The position numbers and the translations under genes are program-made. Source: Croceicoccus naphthovorans (lineage in GTDB: Bacteria > Pseudomonadota > Alphaproteobacteria > Sphingomonadales > Sphingomonadaceae). Taken from it: DNA of 64,000 nt. The stretch's first letter is position 1. Each line of letters starts with the position of its first letter. The stretch spans positions 1,863,501 through 1,927,500 of the forward strand of contig NZ_CP011770.1 in NCBI RefSeq assembly GCF_001028705.1, written 5' to 3'. Positions 46,927-57,119 of this stretch are shown here, piece after piece. Under the pieces are notes generated by a model. That model searched no databases. It had not been told where the DNA came from and worked only from the letters and a program-made list of their open reading frames with translations.

Positions 46927-47115
46927 TTAAAGCGCCCGCAATTTCATGCAGGGCGAGATGTCCCTATCGGCAGCACAGCCGCCGCAGCGGGTGGCTTTAC
47001 CCAGCATGAACGCGGCGCACAAGCCTGCTTGGGTATGATGGCCGTTCAGGAAGGGGTGAGCTTCGCTGTGATAGATCGCATAGACGCGGCGACTGCGGTT
47101 CGGCTCTAAAGGCAT
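46927..47115 (-). CDS. possible 62-aa protein, unknown
   Basis: Frame reads MPLEPNRSRRVYAIYHSEAH, with FLNGHHTQAGLCAAFMLGKA and CGGC later, ending SPCMKLRAL. Four cysteines and several histidines suggest a small metal-binding protein if real. No convincing ribosome site precedes the ATG. I do not recognise it. It fills most of the gap between the subunit IV-like gene and the NtrC-like gene. Confidence 0.35.
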   Translation of the reverse strand: MPLEPNRSRRVYAIYHSEAHPFLNGHHTQAGLCAAFMLGKATRCGGCAADRDISPCMKLRAL

Positions 47116-47182
47116 TGTTTACGATGTCCGTTTATGCATTTGGATGCCGCTCGCGATGGGCGCGTTCGGCGCAGGGGGCCAT

Positions 47183-48598
47183 ATGAGCGACGAAGAATCA
47201 CGTCTGTTGCTGCTTGTCGATCGCGACACGGCGCAGGCGCGGCTGGTGGGATCCATCGCCGCGCGGGCCGGATGGCGCACGCAATCGGTGCCGGATGGAA
47301 TCACCGCACTGGCCTATCTTGCCAGTGACGAGATGGTGCAGCCCGATGCGCTGCTGCTTGACGGACTGGTCGCGCGCGAAGACAGCTGCAAGCTGATCGG
47401 CGATCTGCGCGGTGCGGCCCCGCAAGTGCCGATCCTGTTCCTGACACAAAGCGCTTCGCCGCTGCTGGCGGTAGAGGCGATGCGTGCCGGGGCGACCGAT
47501 TACCTGATGAAACCGATCGGGTCGGAACGCCTGCTATATGCGCTGGAAAGCTCGGTCGTGTCCGATGTCCGGCGCGACGAACTTGCGCCGCTGGCTGAGA
47601 AGATAGAAGCTCCGCTCGATTTCGACATGATGATCGGTTCGGCCCCCGAATTTCGCTCTGCCCTCGCCCGTGCGGCCAAGGCTGCGCGGGGCCACGGCCC
47701 CATCCTGGTCGCGGGTGAGCCGGGGACGGGCAAGGAATTGCTGGCCCGCGCGATGCGGTCCGCCAGTCCGCGCGCGAAGTCGGCGTTCCTCGTGCTCCAC
47801 ACGGCGGGCATGTCGGCGGGCAATCTCGAATCGGCGCTTTACGGCCATGAAAAAGGCGCTTTCCCCGGCGCGTTCGAGCGGCGGACGGGTATTTTGCAAG
47901 AGGCCGACGGCGGCACCCTGCTGATCGACGATATCGAGCGCCTGCCCCTGTCGCTTCAGGCCCGCCTGGCCCACACTATCGCCACGGGTGAGGCCAAACC
48001 GATGGGCGCGAACCATTCTTTCCGGCTAGACGTGCGCATCCTCGCCACGTCCAGCGAAGATCCTGTCATGATGGCCAGCCACGGCGTGCTCGACCCCACA
48101 TTGGGCGAGGCATTGGCCGCATGCACGATAGGGCTACCCCCATTGCGCGAACGGCATGGCGACGTCCCTTCGCTGGCACGGCACTTCCTTGCGCTGATCG
48201 GCGAGCAGCCGGGTTTGCGCCGGCTCGGCGTGACGGACGAGGCGCTTTGCCTGCTGGAAAGCTATCAGTGGCCGGGCAATCTGCGGCAGCTTCAGGCGGT
48301 GCTGTTCCGCGCCGCGATCTTCTGCGACCGCGATGCGCTGACCGTGCAGGATTTCCCGCAGTTGAACGACCTGGTCGGCGAAACAATCGCCGCCCCGACT
48401 CCGCCGCAGGCCGGCGGCGTAACCCTGTTCGGCCCCGACGGGCACCTTCGCACGCTGGAAGAGATCGAAGCCGACGTCATCCGCCTGGCCATCGGCCACT
48501 ATCGCGGGCGGATGAGCGAGGTTGCACGACGGCTCGGCATCGGCAGGTCCACGCTCTATCGCAAGCTGGGCGATCTGGGAATCGACAACGCAGCTTGA
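47183..48598 (+). CDS. NtrC-like response regulator with atypical GAFTGA motif
   Basis: 471 aa from ATG 47183 (MSDEESRLLLLVDRDTAQAR). Receiver-like domain to about residue 120 with ALLLDGLV (phospho-acceptor Asp) and DYLMKPIG (conserved Lys); one acid of the usual pair is Arg (VDRD). AAA+ domain: Walker A GEPGTGKELLARAM, Walker B GGTLLIDDIERL (usual DE is DD). The sigma-54 contact loop is GAFPGAF instead of GAFTGA. Sensor II WPGNLRQLQAVLFRAA. C-terminal Fis-type helix-turn-helix, MSEVARRLGIGRSTLYRKL. The changed loop suggests it may not activate sigma-54 promoters. No partner kinase in the window. Confidence 0.88.
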   Translation: MSDEESRLLLLVDRDTAQARLVGSIAARAGWRTQSVPDGITALAYLASDEMVQPDALLLDGLVAREDSCKLIGDLRGAAPQVPILFLTQSASPLLAVEAMRAGATDYLMKPIGSERLLYALESSVVSDVRRDELAPLAEKIEAPLDFDMMIGSAPEFRSALARAAKAARGHGPILVAGEPGTGKELLARAMRSASPRAKSAFLVLHTAGMSAGNLESALYGHEKGAFPGAFERRTGILQEADGGTLLIDDIERLPLSLQARLAHTIATGEAKPMGANHSFRLDVRILATSSEDPVMMASHGVLDPTLGEALAACTIGLPPLRERHGDVPSLARHFLALIGEQPGLRRLGVTDEALCLLESYQWPGNLRQLQAVLFRAAIFCDRDALTVQDFPQLNDLVGETIAAPTPPQAGGVTLFGPDGHLRTLEEIEADVIRLAIGHYRGRMSEVARRLGIGRSTLYRKLGDLGIDNAA

Positions 48599-48617
48599 AC
48601 GCGCTTAGCTGCATGTC

Positions 48618-49382
48618 ATGGCAGCAGATTTTGATTTTTCGGGAAAGACCGCGCTGATCACCGGCGCGGCTTCGGGCATTGGCGCGGCCACGGCACGCTG
48701 GCTGGACGCCCATGGCATTACGAAGCTGGTGCTGGTCGATATGAATCGTCCCGCGCTGGATGCGCTGGACCTCGACTGCGAAGTGCGGCGTATCGGCGGC
48801 GATGTCAGCGATTCCGCGCTCTGGAAGATCGGCATGGCCGAGGTAACTGACCTCGATTGCGTGCTGCTCAATGCAGGGATCAGCGATGCCTTTCCTATCG
48901 TTGATGGCGATCTTGCCCGGTGGCGCAAGCTGATGGCGGTGAACCTCGACGGCGTATTCCTCGGCCTGCGTCATGCGCTGAAAGTCATGCGGAGCAAAGG
49001 CGGCACCATCGCCGTCACAGCGTCGGCCGCCGCCTTCAAGGCAGAGCCCGGCACGGCAGCCTATGCCGCGGCGAAGGCAGCGGTTGTGCAACTCGCACGC
49101 GTCGCGGCGCGAGAGGGGGCAGAGCACGGCATCCGCGTGAACGCTATCGCCCCCGGCGGGGTCGATACGCCGATTTGGGACGGAATGGATTTCTTTGCCG
49201 ACATGACAAAATCGCTTGGTTCTCGCGAAGCGGCCATTGCCAGCATGGGCGAAATCGCTACGCCGCTGGGCCGTTACGCGACCGCCGACGAGATCGCAGC
49301 GCAGATCGGCTTCCTGCTCTCGGACCTGTCCGCCAACATCACGGGCGCGGTCTTGCGAAGCGACGGCGGCTACACCCTGTAG
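48618..49382 (+). CDS. short-chain dehydrogenase/reductase
   Basis: 254 aa classical SDR. TGAASGIGAATARWLDAHG cofactor motif, LNAGISDAFPI in place of NNAG, catalytic Ser in VTASAAAFKAEPGTAAYAAAK with Tyr-x3-Lys, and RVNAIAPGGVDTPIW. The Asp after strand 2 (LVDMNRPA) favours NAD(H). Substrate unknown. 13-bp convergent overlap with the DUF1643 gene. Confidence 0.9.
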   Translation: MAADFDFSGKTALITGAASGIGAATARWLDAHGITKLVLVDMNRPALDALDLDCEVRRIGGDVSDSALWKIGMAEVTDLDCVLLNAGISDAFPIVDGDLARWRKLMAVNLDGVFLGLRHALKVMRSKGGTIAVTASAAAFKAEPGTAAYAAAKAAVVQLARVAAREGAEHGIRVNAIAPGGVDTPIWDGMDFFADMTKSLGSREAAIASMGEIATPLGRYATADEIAAQIGFLLSDLSANITGAVLRSDGGYTL

Positions 49383-49918
49383 GGAACGGCCCTTACGTCC
49401 TTGCGCAAATAGAGCGGATGGCGCGGCAGGCCATGTTTGGTCCTGCCATAGCAGTGCAGCTCGGCACCCTCGCACAACCGCAATACCTCTGCATCGCGCG
49501 CCCGATGCGAGCCATGCACGCCCCACGCGAACACCGTTGTGCAGGCCAGGTCCAGCGCCAACCGGATCGCATCGTCATTACATCGCCCCACAGGGCCGCG
49601 TCGCTGCTTCAAACGCAAAGGATCGGTCTCTCGCAAGGCAAACAGGTTCCAGACCAGCAGCGATACCCCCTCGCCCCGGGCGCGTCCGTGGCATCGCGCG
49701 ATGGTCGGATCGTTGGCGAGATGATCGGCCTTTGACGGATTAAGCATCGCTATGGAAATCATCGCCCGCACATCGACCGCATCGCGCCACAGCAGATAGC
49801 GATAGCGCCCGCAACGGCTGAACACCGCGCCATGCCCCGTCGGATCGTCGTGGCGGAAATCGAGGTTTAGCTCACCCGCCCACTCAGCAATTCGCGCTAC
49901 AGCCGCCCGGGCCGCCAT
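49370..49918 (-). CDS. DUF1643 family protein
   Basis: 182 aa. DUF1643 pattern: CGRYRYLLWRDAVD, ISIAMLNPSKADHLANDPTI, LLVWNLFALRETDPLRLKQ, FAWGVHGSHRARDAEVLRL, and HCYGRTKHGLPRHPLYLRKD. Function unknown. 3 bp after folP. Confidence 0.9.
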   Translation of the reverse strand: MAARAAVARIAEWAGELNLDFRHDDPTGHGAVFSRCGRYRYLLWRDAVDVRAMISIAMLNPSKADHLANDPTIARCHGRARGEGVSLLVWNLFALRETDPLRLKQRRGPVGRCNDDAIRLALDLACTTVFAWGVHGSHRARDAEVLRLCEGAELHCYGRTKHGLPRHPLYLRKDVRAVPYRV

Positions 49919-49921
49919 CGT

Positions 49922-51082
49922 TCAATCCCTGGGCAGCTGCGTGAAATCCGTCAGCGCGCCATCGCGCAGCCCGCGCCAGACATGCATCGCCTGCATCGTC
50001 TCTGCCGCATCGTGGACGCGGAACATCTGCACACCCATGTCCGCCGCCAATGTCGCCACCGCAAGGCTGCCCGCAAGCCGTTGATCGGCGGGTGCCTCTT
50101 TTGACAGCGCCCCGATAAACCGCTTGCGACTGACGCCCAGTAACAACGGCTGGCCCAGCGCGTGAAACAGCGGCAGCGCGTTCAACAGCGCGAGGTTTTC
50201 CGCCACCGACTTGCCGAACCCAATGCCGGGGTCGAGCACGATATTGTCCCTCCGGATACCCGCAGCCATGGCCGTGTCACGTCGCTCACGCAGCGCGTCG
50301 AACACGTCGAGCACGACATTGCCATAATTCGCATCGGCGTGCAGGTCGTCGCCCGTACCGGGCGCGTGCATCAGCACGACCGGAACCTGTGCATCGGCCA
50401 CCACCTCGGCGCTACGCGGATCGTGCGACAGGGCCGAAACGTCGTTGACGATCCGCGCGCCAGCCTCCAGCGCGGCCTCCATCACCGCAGCCTTGCGGGT
50501 ATCGACCGACACCGCCGCGCCGCCGTTCGCCAGTCGCTCAATCACGGGCACAACGCGCTTCGCCTCATCGCCTTCCCAGACGACCTTTGCGCCCGGACGG
50601 GTGGATTCACCGCCAATGTCGATGATCGCCGCACCGGCTTCGAGCATATCCACGCCGCGCGACACAGCCGCCTCGACATCGACCTCCCCACCCATTCCGG
50701 AATTTTGGCCACCATCGGAAAAGCTGTCGGGCGTCACGTTCAGGATGCCCATAACCTGCGGCTGGTCAAGCCGGATGGTCCGCACTTCTCCGCTGCCGAG
50801 TTGCAGTTCCAGAGGGCGGTGCGCCATCCGCAGGTTCGACCACTGCCGCTGGCCCTCCTCAACCAGCGGAGCCGGCAAACGGGCCAGTGCGGCGGCAAGG
50901 TCTTCGGTACGCACGATCTCGCGGCTGATGATCGGGCCGCTGTCCGAACGGATCAGGATCGCGAATTCGCGGGCATAGACCATCGTACCCGCCAGCCGGA
51001 CGCCCCCCGGCATACGGTCCTTCCCCTCAACCACCTGTGGCGAGGGAGCGAATGTCAGCGGCTGAATATAAAGCTTTGGCAT
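49922..51082 (-). CDS. folP: dihydropteroate synthase
   Basis: 386 aa; longer than the usual ~280 aa because of an N-terminal extension of about 105 residues (MPKLYIQPLTFAPSPQVVEG...) that precedes the core. Core signatures: VMGILNVTPDSFSDGGQ, IIDIGGESTRPGA, VSVDTRKAAVM, IVNDVSALSHD, VLDPGIGFGKSV, LLGVSRKRFIGAL and the final RVHDAAETMQAM. Makes dihydropteroate from pABA and pterin diphosphate. The extension resembles those of other alphaproteobacterial folP products. Confidence 0.95.
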   Translation of the reverse strand: MPKLYIQPLTFAPSPQVVEGKDRMPGGVRLAGTMVYAREFAILIRSDSGPIISREIVRTEDLAAALARLPAPLVEEGQRQWSNLRMAHRPLELQLGSGEVRTIRLDQPQVMGILNVTPDSFSDGGQNSGMGGEVDVEAAVSRGVDMLEAGAAIIDIGGESTRPGAKVVWEGDEAKRVVPVIERLANGGAAVSVDTRKAAVMEAALEAGARIVNDVSALSHDPRSAEVVADAQVPVVLMHAPGTGDDLHADANYGNVVLDVFDALRERRDTAMAAGIRRDNIVLDPGIGFGKSVAENLALLNALPLFHALGQPLLLGVSRKRFIGALSKEAPADQRLAGSLAVATLAADMGVQMFRVHDAAETMQAMHVWRGLRDGALTDFTQLPRD

Positions 51083-51153
51083 GACCGTCCCTTACCGCCC
51101 GATTGCGGCGCGGCCAATGCGTTTACCCTATGTTTTGTGCCCTTGGCCCTCGC

Positions 51154-52525
<1,372 letters not shown>

Positions 52526-53437
52526 TCAGGCCCCGGCCAGATCGGGGTCGATATCGGTGAGTTCGACCGAACGCTTCCACAGCCATTCCGCCGCCCCGGG
52601 ATCGCGGGCCAGCCGGGTCAGGAACGCCGGTCCGGAAGGGCCGCTCATTTCGCGAAGACCGCGCGGTCCGAAATAATCGCCGCTCTCGGCAGAAGGGTCG
52701 GTCGCGGCCTGAAGCGTTGGCCACGCGCCTTGCCGGGCGCTGTTCAAGAGCTTGCCGACCAGCGGCATCATGAACTTCGCCGGCCCGAAATGGCGGCCCA
52801 GTTCGGTCGAGGCGATGCCGGGATGGCAACCGATGGCGGCGACCGGCGATCCATCGGCGCGCAACCTGCGGTCCAGTTCGATGAAAAACAGCGCGTTGGC
52901 CAGCTTGCTATCGTAATAGCGTTGCATCCGGCTGTAGCTTTCCTCGGCCTTGGGATCGCTCCAGATCGCCTCTCCGCTGCGGTGCGCGATGCTGGACGTG
53001 ACGACCACGCGCCCGCCGCCGTCCGCGGCCAGTTTAGGCAACAGCAGCGAGGTCAGCGCGAAAGTGCCGAGGTGGTTGACCCCGAACTGCATCTCATACC
53101 CCTGCGCCGTGTGGCTGAGCGGGACCATCATGACCCCGGCGTTGTTGACCAGCACATCGATCTTCGACCGCGCCGACAGCGCCTCTGCGGCTCGGCGCAC
53201 GCTGAACAGGTCCGCCTGATCGAGTTCTACGAAGTCGAGCTTTGCGTCCGGGTGGTCCGCAACGATCCGCGCGATGGCGGATCGCGCCCGTTCCTCGCTG
53301 CGACAGGCCAGGATCACCTCTGCGCCTTTACTCGCCAATACCTTGGCCGCTTCGAAGCCAAGTCCAGTGTTGCCGCCGGTTACGACGAATGTCTTGCCGG
53401 TCTGGTCGGGTACGTCGGCGGCGGTGAATCCGGGCAT
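52526..53437 (-). CDS. SDR oxidoreductase, retinol dehydrogenase-like
   Basis: 303 aa. TGGNTGLGFEAAKVLASKGA cofactor motif, ILACRSEERARSAI (Arg after strand 2, NADP-type), VLVNNAGVMMVPL, FGVNHLGTFALTSLL, VVVTSSIAHRSG and YYDSKLANALFFIELDRRL with Tyr-x3-Lys. Substrate unknown. Lies between rnhB (39 bp upstream) and the ccrM promoter. Confidence 0.9.
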   Translation of the reverse strand: MPGFTAADVPDQTGKTFVVTGGNTGLGFEAAKVLASKGAEVILACRSEERARSAIARIVADHPDAKLDFVELDQADLFSVRRAAEALSARSKIDVLVNNAGVMMVPLSHTAQGYEMQFGVNHLGTFALTSLLLPKLAADGGGRVVVTSSIAHRSGEAIWSDPKAEESYSRMQRYYDSKLANALFFIELDRRLRADGSPVAAIGCHPGIASTELGRHFGPAKFMMPLVGKLLNSARQGAWPTLQAATDPSAESGDYFGPRGLREMSGPSGPAFLTRLARDPGAAEWLWKRSVELTDIDPDLAGA

Positions 53438-53476
53438 CTCAGGTCCTCTCGTCTATCCCTGAACGCCAATGCGCGA

Positions 53477-54073
53477 TCAGAGCGACAGTTCCAATTGCGC
53501 GACCGGAGCGAACGACCGGCGGTGCAATGGCGTCGGACCATGCTCGCGCAGGGCCGCAAGGTGTTCCGCCGTGCCATAACCCGCGTTCCGCTCCCACCCG
53601 TAATGCGGATGTTCGCGCGCGGCTTCGCGCATCAGGCGATCGCGGTGTTCCTTGGCAATGATCGAGGCGGCAGAGATGCACGGTTCTTTCGCATCGCCCT
53701 TGACGATGGCGCGCGCGGGCCATCGCCATTCGTCGCGGCGGCCCTGCGGCGTCAGATTGCCGTCGACCAGCACCTCCAGCGGATCGCACCCCAGCTTGGC
53801 GCATACCGCCTCTACCGCCCGTGTCATCGCCAGCATTGTCGCGCCAAATATGTTCAGCCGGTCGATCTCGCCCACATCGACCACACCGATGCCCCAGTGA
53901 CACCGGCGCTTGATCACCTGCTCAAGCTCGCCTCGCCGCGAAGCCGACAGCACCTTGGAATCGCCAAGGCCGGAGGGGCGCGGCTTGCACAGCACCACGG
54001 CGGCGGCCACGACAGGCCCGGCAAGTGGGCCACGCCCTGCCTCATCCACTCCGGCTATCAACGGGGCGTTCAT
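53477..54073 (-). CDS. rnhB: ribonuclease HII
   Basis: 198 aa. Catalytic DE pair at residues 10-11 in LIAGVDEAGRGPLAGPVVAA, second acid in EVLVDGNLTPQG, and AASIIAKEHRDRLMREAA. C-terminal HYGWERNAGYGTAEHLAAL and HRRSFAPV are characteristic. Removes ribonucleotides from DNA and RNA of RNA-DNA hybrids. Confidence 0.96.
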   Translation of the reverse strand: MNAPLIAGVDEAGRGPLAGPVVAAAVVLCKPRPSGLGDSKVLSASRRGELEQVIKRRCHWGIGVVDVGEIDRLNIFGATMLAMTRAVEAVCAKLGCDPLEVLVDGNLTPQGRRDEWRWPARAIVKGDAKEPCISAASIIAKEHRDRLMREAAREHPHYGWERNAGYGTAEHLAALREHGPTPLHRRSFAPVAQLELSL

Positions 54074-54145
54074 GTTCGGAACCTAACCCGGTCGGACGCA
54101 TAGAGCCTGACACAGGCATCAGACCGAACCGGAAAGCGAACTATC

Positions 54146-55309
54146 TTGCACATCACCCGCCTTCTCTTGCCCGCCTTTATCGCGCTTGCAAGCTGCGGCG
54201 TTCCCTCTTCCGCAGGCGGGAGTGGACAGGCTGTCGAAAACGCGGACCAGACCGAGGCGGGCGACCCCGGCACGCAATTCGCGGTGCAGGAAATGGCGCG
54301 GTTTGACGAACCGTGGGCCATGGCCTTCGAACCGGGAACCGGTACGCTGTTCGTGACCGAGAAAAGCGGCGCGCTAAAATTCCTGACCGCGGACGGCCAG
54401 CGCGGGTCGGTGAGCGGTGTGCCGATCGTCGCCTATGGCGGTCAGGGCGGGTTCGGCGATATCGCCTTTGCGCCGGACTATGCGGCCAGCCGCGCAATCT
54501 ATCTCAGTTGGGCCGAGGCGGGTCGCGGCAATTTACGCGGCGCTGCGGTGGGGCGCGGCACGCTATCGTGCGAAAGCGATACGGCCTGCACCATTAAGGA
54601 TTTGCGCGTGATCTGGCGACAGATGCCGAAGGTATCGGGTCAAGGGCACTACTCGCACCGCCTCGCTTTTGCGCCCGACGGACAATACCTGTTCGTCGCG
54701 TCGGGCGACCGGCAGAAGATGGACCCTGCGCAGGACCCGCAGTCGACGCTGGGCAAGATCGTGCGCCTCAATCTCGATGGCACGCCTGCGGCCGGAAATC
54801 CGCTGGCGGACGAAAACGTGGCCCTTCCGGAAGTCTGGACGATGGGGCACCGCAATATCCTTGGCCTCGCTTTCGATGGGCAGGGGCAGCTATGGGGTCT
54901 GGAACACGGACCGCAGGGTGGCGACGAATTGAACCGGATCAAGCCGGGCAAAAACTATGGCTGGCCGGTCGTCTCGAACGGCGATCATTATGGCGGCCAG
55001 CCGATCCCGAACCATGCCGAACGTCCTGAATTTGCCCCACCGGCGATTAGCTGGAACCCGGTCATCGCGCCTGGCGATATGCTGATCTATTCGGGCGCAC
55101 AGTTTCCCGGGCTTCAGGGTCACGCCCTGATCGCTGGCCTGAAAACGCAGGCGCTCATTGACGTATCGCTCGATAGCGACGGGCCGGTCGAACGTGCCCG
55201 CTATGATTTCGGGCGCGGACTGCGTGCTTTGGCACAGGGGCCCGACGGTTCGATCTGGGTCGCCGAGAACGGCAAGAACGCCCGTATCCTGCGCCTGACA
55301 CCGCGCTAG
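54146..55309 (+). CDS. PQQ-dependent aldose sugar dehydrogenase-like lipoprotein
   Basis: 387 aa from TTG 54146 with GGAAAG upstream. Lipobox LASC at residues 13-17 (LLPAFIALASCGVPSS) marks an outer-face or periplasmic lipoprotein. Soluble glucose dehydrogenase/YliI-type beta-propeller: FDEPWAMAFEPGTGTLFVTE, GGFGDIAFAPDY, SHRLAFAPDGQYLFVASGDR, GHRNILGLAFD and LEHGPQGGDELN, which supply PQQ and calcium ligands. Oxidises sugars with PQQ if the cofactor is available. Divergent from rnhB. Confidence 0.9.
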   Translation: MHITRLLLPAFIALASCGVPSSAGGSGQAVENADQTEAGDPGTQFAVQEMARFDEPWAMAFEPGTGTLFVTEKSGALKFLTADGQRGSVSGVPIVAYGGQGGFGDIAFAPDYAASRAIYLSWAEAGRGNLRGAAVGRGTLSCESDTACTIKDLRVIWRQMPKVSGQGHYSHRLAFAPDGQYLFVASGDRQKMDPAQDPQSTLGKIVRLNLDGTPAAGNPLADENVALPEVWTMGHRNILGLAFDGQGQLWGLEHGPQGGDELNRIKPGKNYGWPVVSNGDHYGGQPIPNHAERPEFAPPAISWNPVIAPGDMLIYSGAQFPGLQGHALIAGLKTQALIDVSLDSDGPVERARYDFGRGLRALAQGPDGSIWVAENGKNARILRLTPR

Positions 55310-55386
55310 GGGCGGAATTCGCTCGACATCGGCCCCGGTGCGCCCTATCGGCCCGCCCGTTTTACGCAGTTGCACAAAAAGGGCCG

Positions 55387-55917
55387 GTGCCGCCGATGGC
55401 CACGATCATTCCCCTCGACCAGGTCGAACCCGCGCTTGTCGAAGCGCTGCTCGACCGCGCGTTCGAGCCGGAACGGCAGAAGCGAACCGCCTACAAGGTG
55501 CGCGACGGGGTGGAATGGCTACCCGGCCTGTCCTTTGCTGCGCTGGATGACGAAGACTATCTGGTCGGCACGATCCAGTGCTGGCCGGTCGCATTGACCG
55601 ACGAAGCAGGCCGCGCACATCCGCTGGTCATGGTCGGACCCGTGGCCGTGCTGCCCGAACAGCAGAACGACGGGTATGGCAAGGCGCTGACCCTCGCCTC
55701 GCTCTCGGCGCTAGAAGATCTGGCCGGGGACGCCGCCCCGCTGCCACAAGTGCTGATCGGCGATGCGGATTATTACGGTCGGTTCTTCGGCTTCACTGCG
55801 CAGGGTACCGCCGGATGGCAGCTTCCCGGTCCATGGGACCCGGCCCGTCTGCTGGTTCGCACCGATAATCAGGCAGTTCTGCCCGAAACCGGTATGCTTG
55901 GGCCTTGGCGCGGGTGA
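55387..55917 (+). CDS. GNAT family N-acetyltransferase
   Basis: 176 aa, YhbS-like. LDRAFEPERQKRTAYKVRDG is the N-terminal pattern; acetyl-CoA region VGPVAVLPEQQNDGYGKALT, and VLIGDADYYGRFFGFTAQGT near the end. The usual Q/RxxGxG/A loop appears as QNDGYGKA. Acceptor unknown. Followed 27 bp later by the DUF1285 gene. Confidence 0.88.
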   Translation: MPPMATIIPLDQVEPALVEALLDRAFEPERQKRTAYKVRDGVEWLPGLSFAALDDEDYLVGTIQCWPVALTDEAGRAHPLVMVGPVAVLPEQQNDGYGKALTLASLSALEDLAGDAAPLPQVLIGDADYYGRFFGFTAQGTAGWQLPGPWDPARLLVRTDNQAVLPETGMLGPWRG

Positions 55918-55944
55918 AGCGATCTGGCATCGCTGTGTCAGCAG

Positions 55945-56511
55945 ATGCCATACGAAGTCCCTCCCGATCTTGCCGGAATGACCCTTGCCGAAGTGGCAGA
56001 GGCGGTCGCCGCGCGTACATTGCCGCCGGTTTCGCAATGGAACCCGGACAACGTGGGCGAAAGCGGCATGCGCATCGCGCGCGACGGGCGCTGGTATCAT
56101 GACGATAGCGAGATCACCCGCCCGGCGATGGTCCGCGCCTTTTCCGGCCTGCTGCGGCGGGATGGAAACGAATACTGGCTGGTCGTCCCGTATCAAAAGC
56201 TTTCGATCGCGGTTGACGATGCGCCCTTTATCGCCACCGACGTTCGCCGCGATGAATGCGGCGGAAAACCGGTACTGACCTTTCGCCTGAACACCGACGA
56301 GTTCGTGACCGCTGATACCGATCACCCGATCACAGCGCGCGGCGACGCCCAAACGCCAGCGATCTACGTAACCGTGCGCGACGGGCTGGAAGCGCGGCTG
56401 GACCGCTCTACCTATACCCAGCTTGCCGAAATCGCGATTGCGGAGGGTGCGGAGCCACTATCGGTCACCAGCAACGGCGCTACGTTCGCATTGGTGCCAT
56501 CCGTCGCATGA
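55945..56511 (+). CDS. DUF1285 family protein
   Basis: 188 aa. DUF1285 pattern: PPVSQWNPDNVGESGMRIAR, DGRWYHDDSEITRPAMVRAF, LLRRDGNEYWLVVPYQKLSI and DDAPFIATDV. The gene pairs with a Nudix CoA pyrophosphatase and cca, a conserved alphaproteobacterial order. Function unknown. 4-bp overlap with the next gene. Confidence 0.92.
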   Translation: MPYEVPPDLAGMTLAEVAEAVAARTLPPVSQWNPDNVGESGMRIARDGRWYHDDSEITRPAMVRAFSGLLRRDGNEYWLVVPYQKLSIAVDDAPFIATDVRRDECGGKPVLTFRLNTDEFVTADTDHPITARGDAQTPAIYVTVRDGLEARLDRSTYTQLAEIAIAEGAEPLSVTSNGATFALVPSVA

Positions 56512-57119
56512 GCGCGATCCGCGACCGTCTTGTCGATATGCACCTGCGCGGCCACCGCCGCGACGTGCACGGTATTCGCAGCGAAAACGAAATGGCACCC
56601 GAAACCCGGCGCGATGCCGCAGTCCTTATCGCGGTGACAGAACGCGCCGAGGAAGATGGCCCCGGCCCCGGTGTTTTCCTGATCGAGCGGCCCGCAAAGA
56701 TGCGCAATCACGGCGGACAAGTCGCGCTGCCCGGTGGTGCGATCGATCCGGGTGAGAATGCGGTCCAGGCCGCACTCCGTGAAGCGCACGAGGAAATCGC
56801 CCTGCCCCTCTCGGCTGTCCACGTAATCGGGCCGACCGACCGCTACGTCACTGGAACGGGTTTTTCGATCACGCCGATTTTGGCAACGGTATCGCCGAAC
56901 CTGAAACTGCGCGCCAACCCGGCAGAGGTCGACGAATGGTTCGAAGCGCCGCTGTCGCACTTGCTGGATCCGGCAAGCTGGTCGACCAGATCGCTGTTCT
57001 ATCGCGGGCGCGACCGCCAATTCCTCGAAACCCACTGGGACGGGCATCATATCTGGGGTGCCACCGCCGGAATTTTCGCAAATCTGGCGATGCGGCTGGG
57101 CTGGGAAGGCTGGGACTGA
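56508..57119 (+). CDS. Nudix CoA pyrophosphatase-like hydrolase
   Basis: 203 aa. Nudix box GGAIDPGENAVQAALREAHE followed by EIAL. NudL/CoA-diphosphatase marker PAKMRNHGGQVALPGG precedes it (the LLTKR...HxGQIxFPGG-type motif). Likely cleaves CoA and related compounds to phosphopantetheine and 3',5'-ADP. Overlaps DUF1285 (ATGA) and cca (TGATG). Confidence 0.92.
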   Translation: MSAIRDRLVDMHLRGHRRDVHGIRSENEMAPETRRDAAVLIAVTERAEEDGPGPGVFLIERPAKMRNHGGQVALPGGAIDPGENAVQAALREAHEEIALPLSAVHVIGPTDRYVTGTGFSITPILATVSPNLKLRANPAEVDEWFEAPLSHLLDPASWSTRSLFYRGRDRQFLETHWDGHHIWGATAGIFANLAMRLGWEGWD

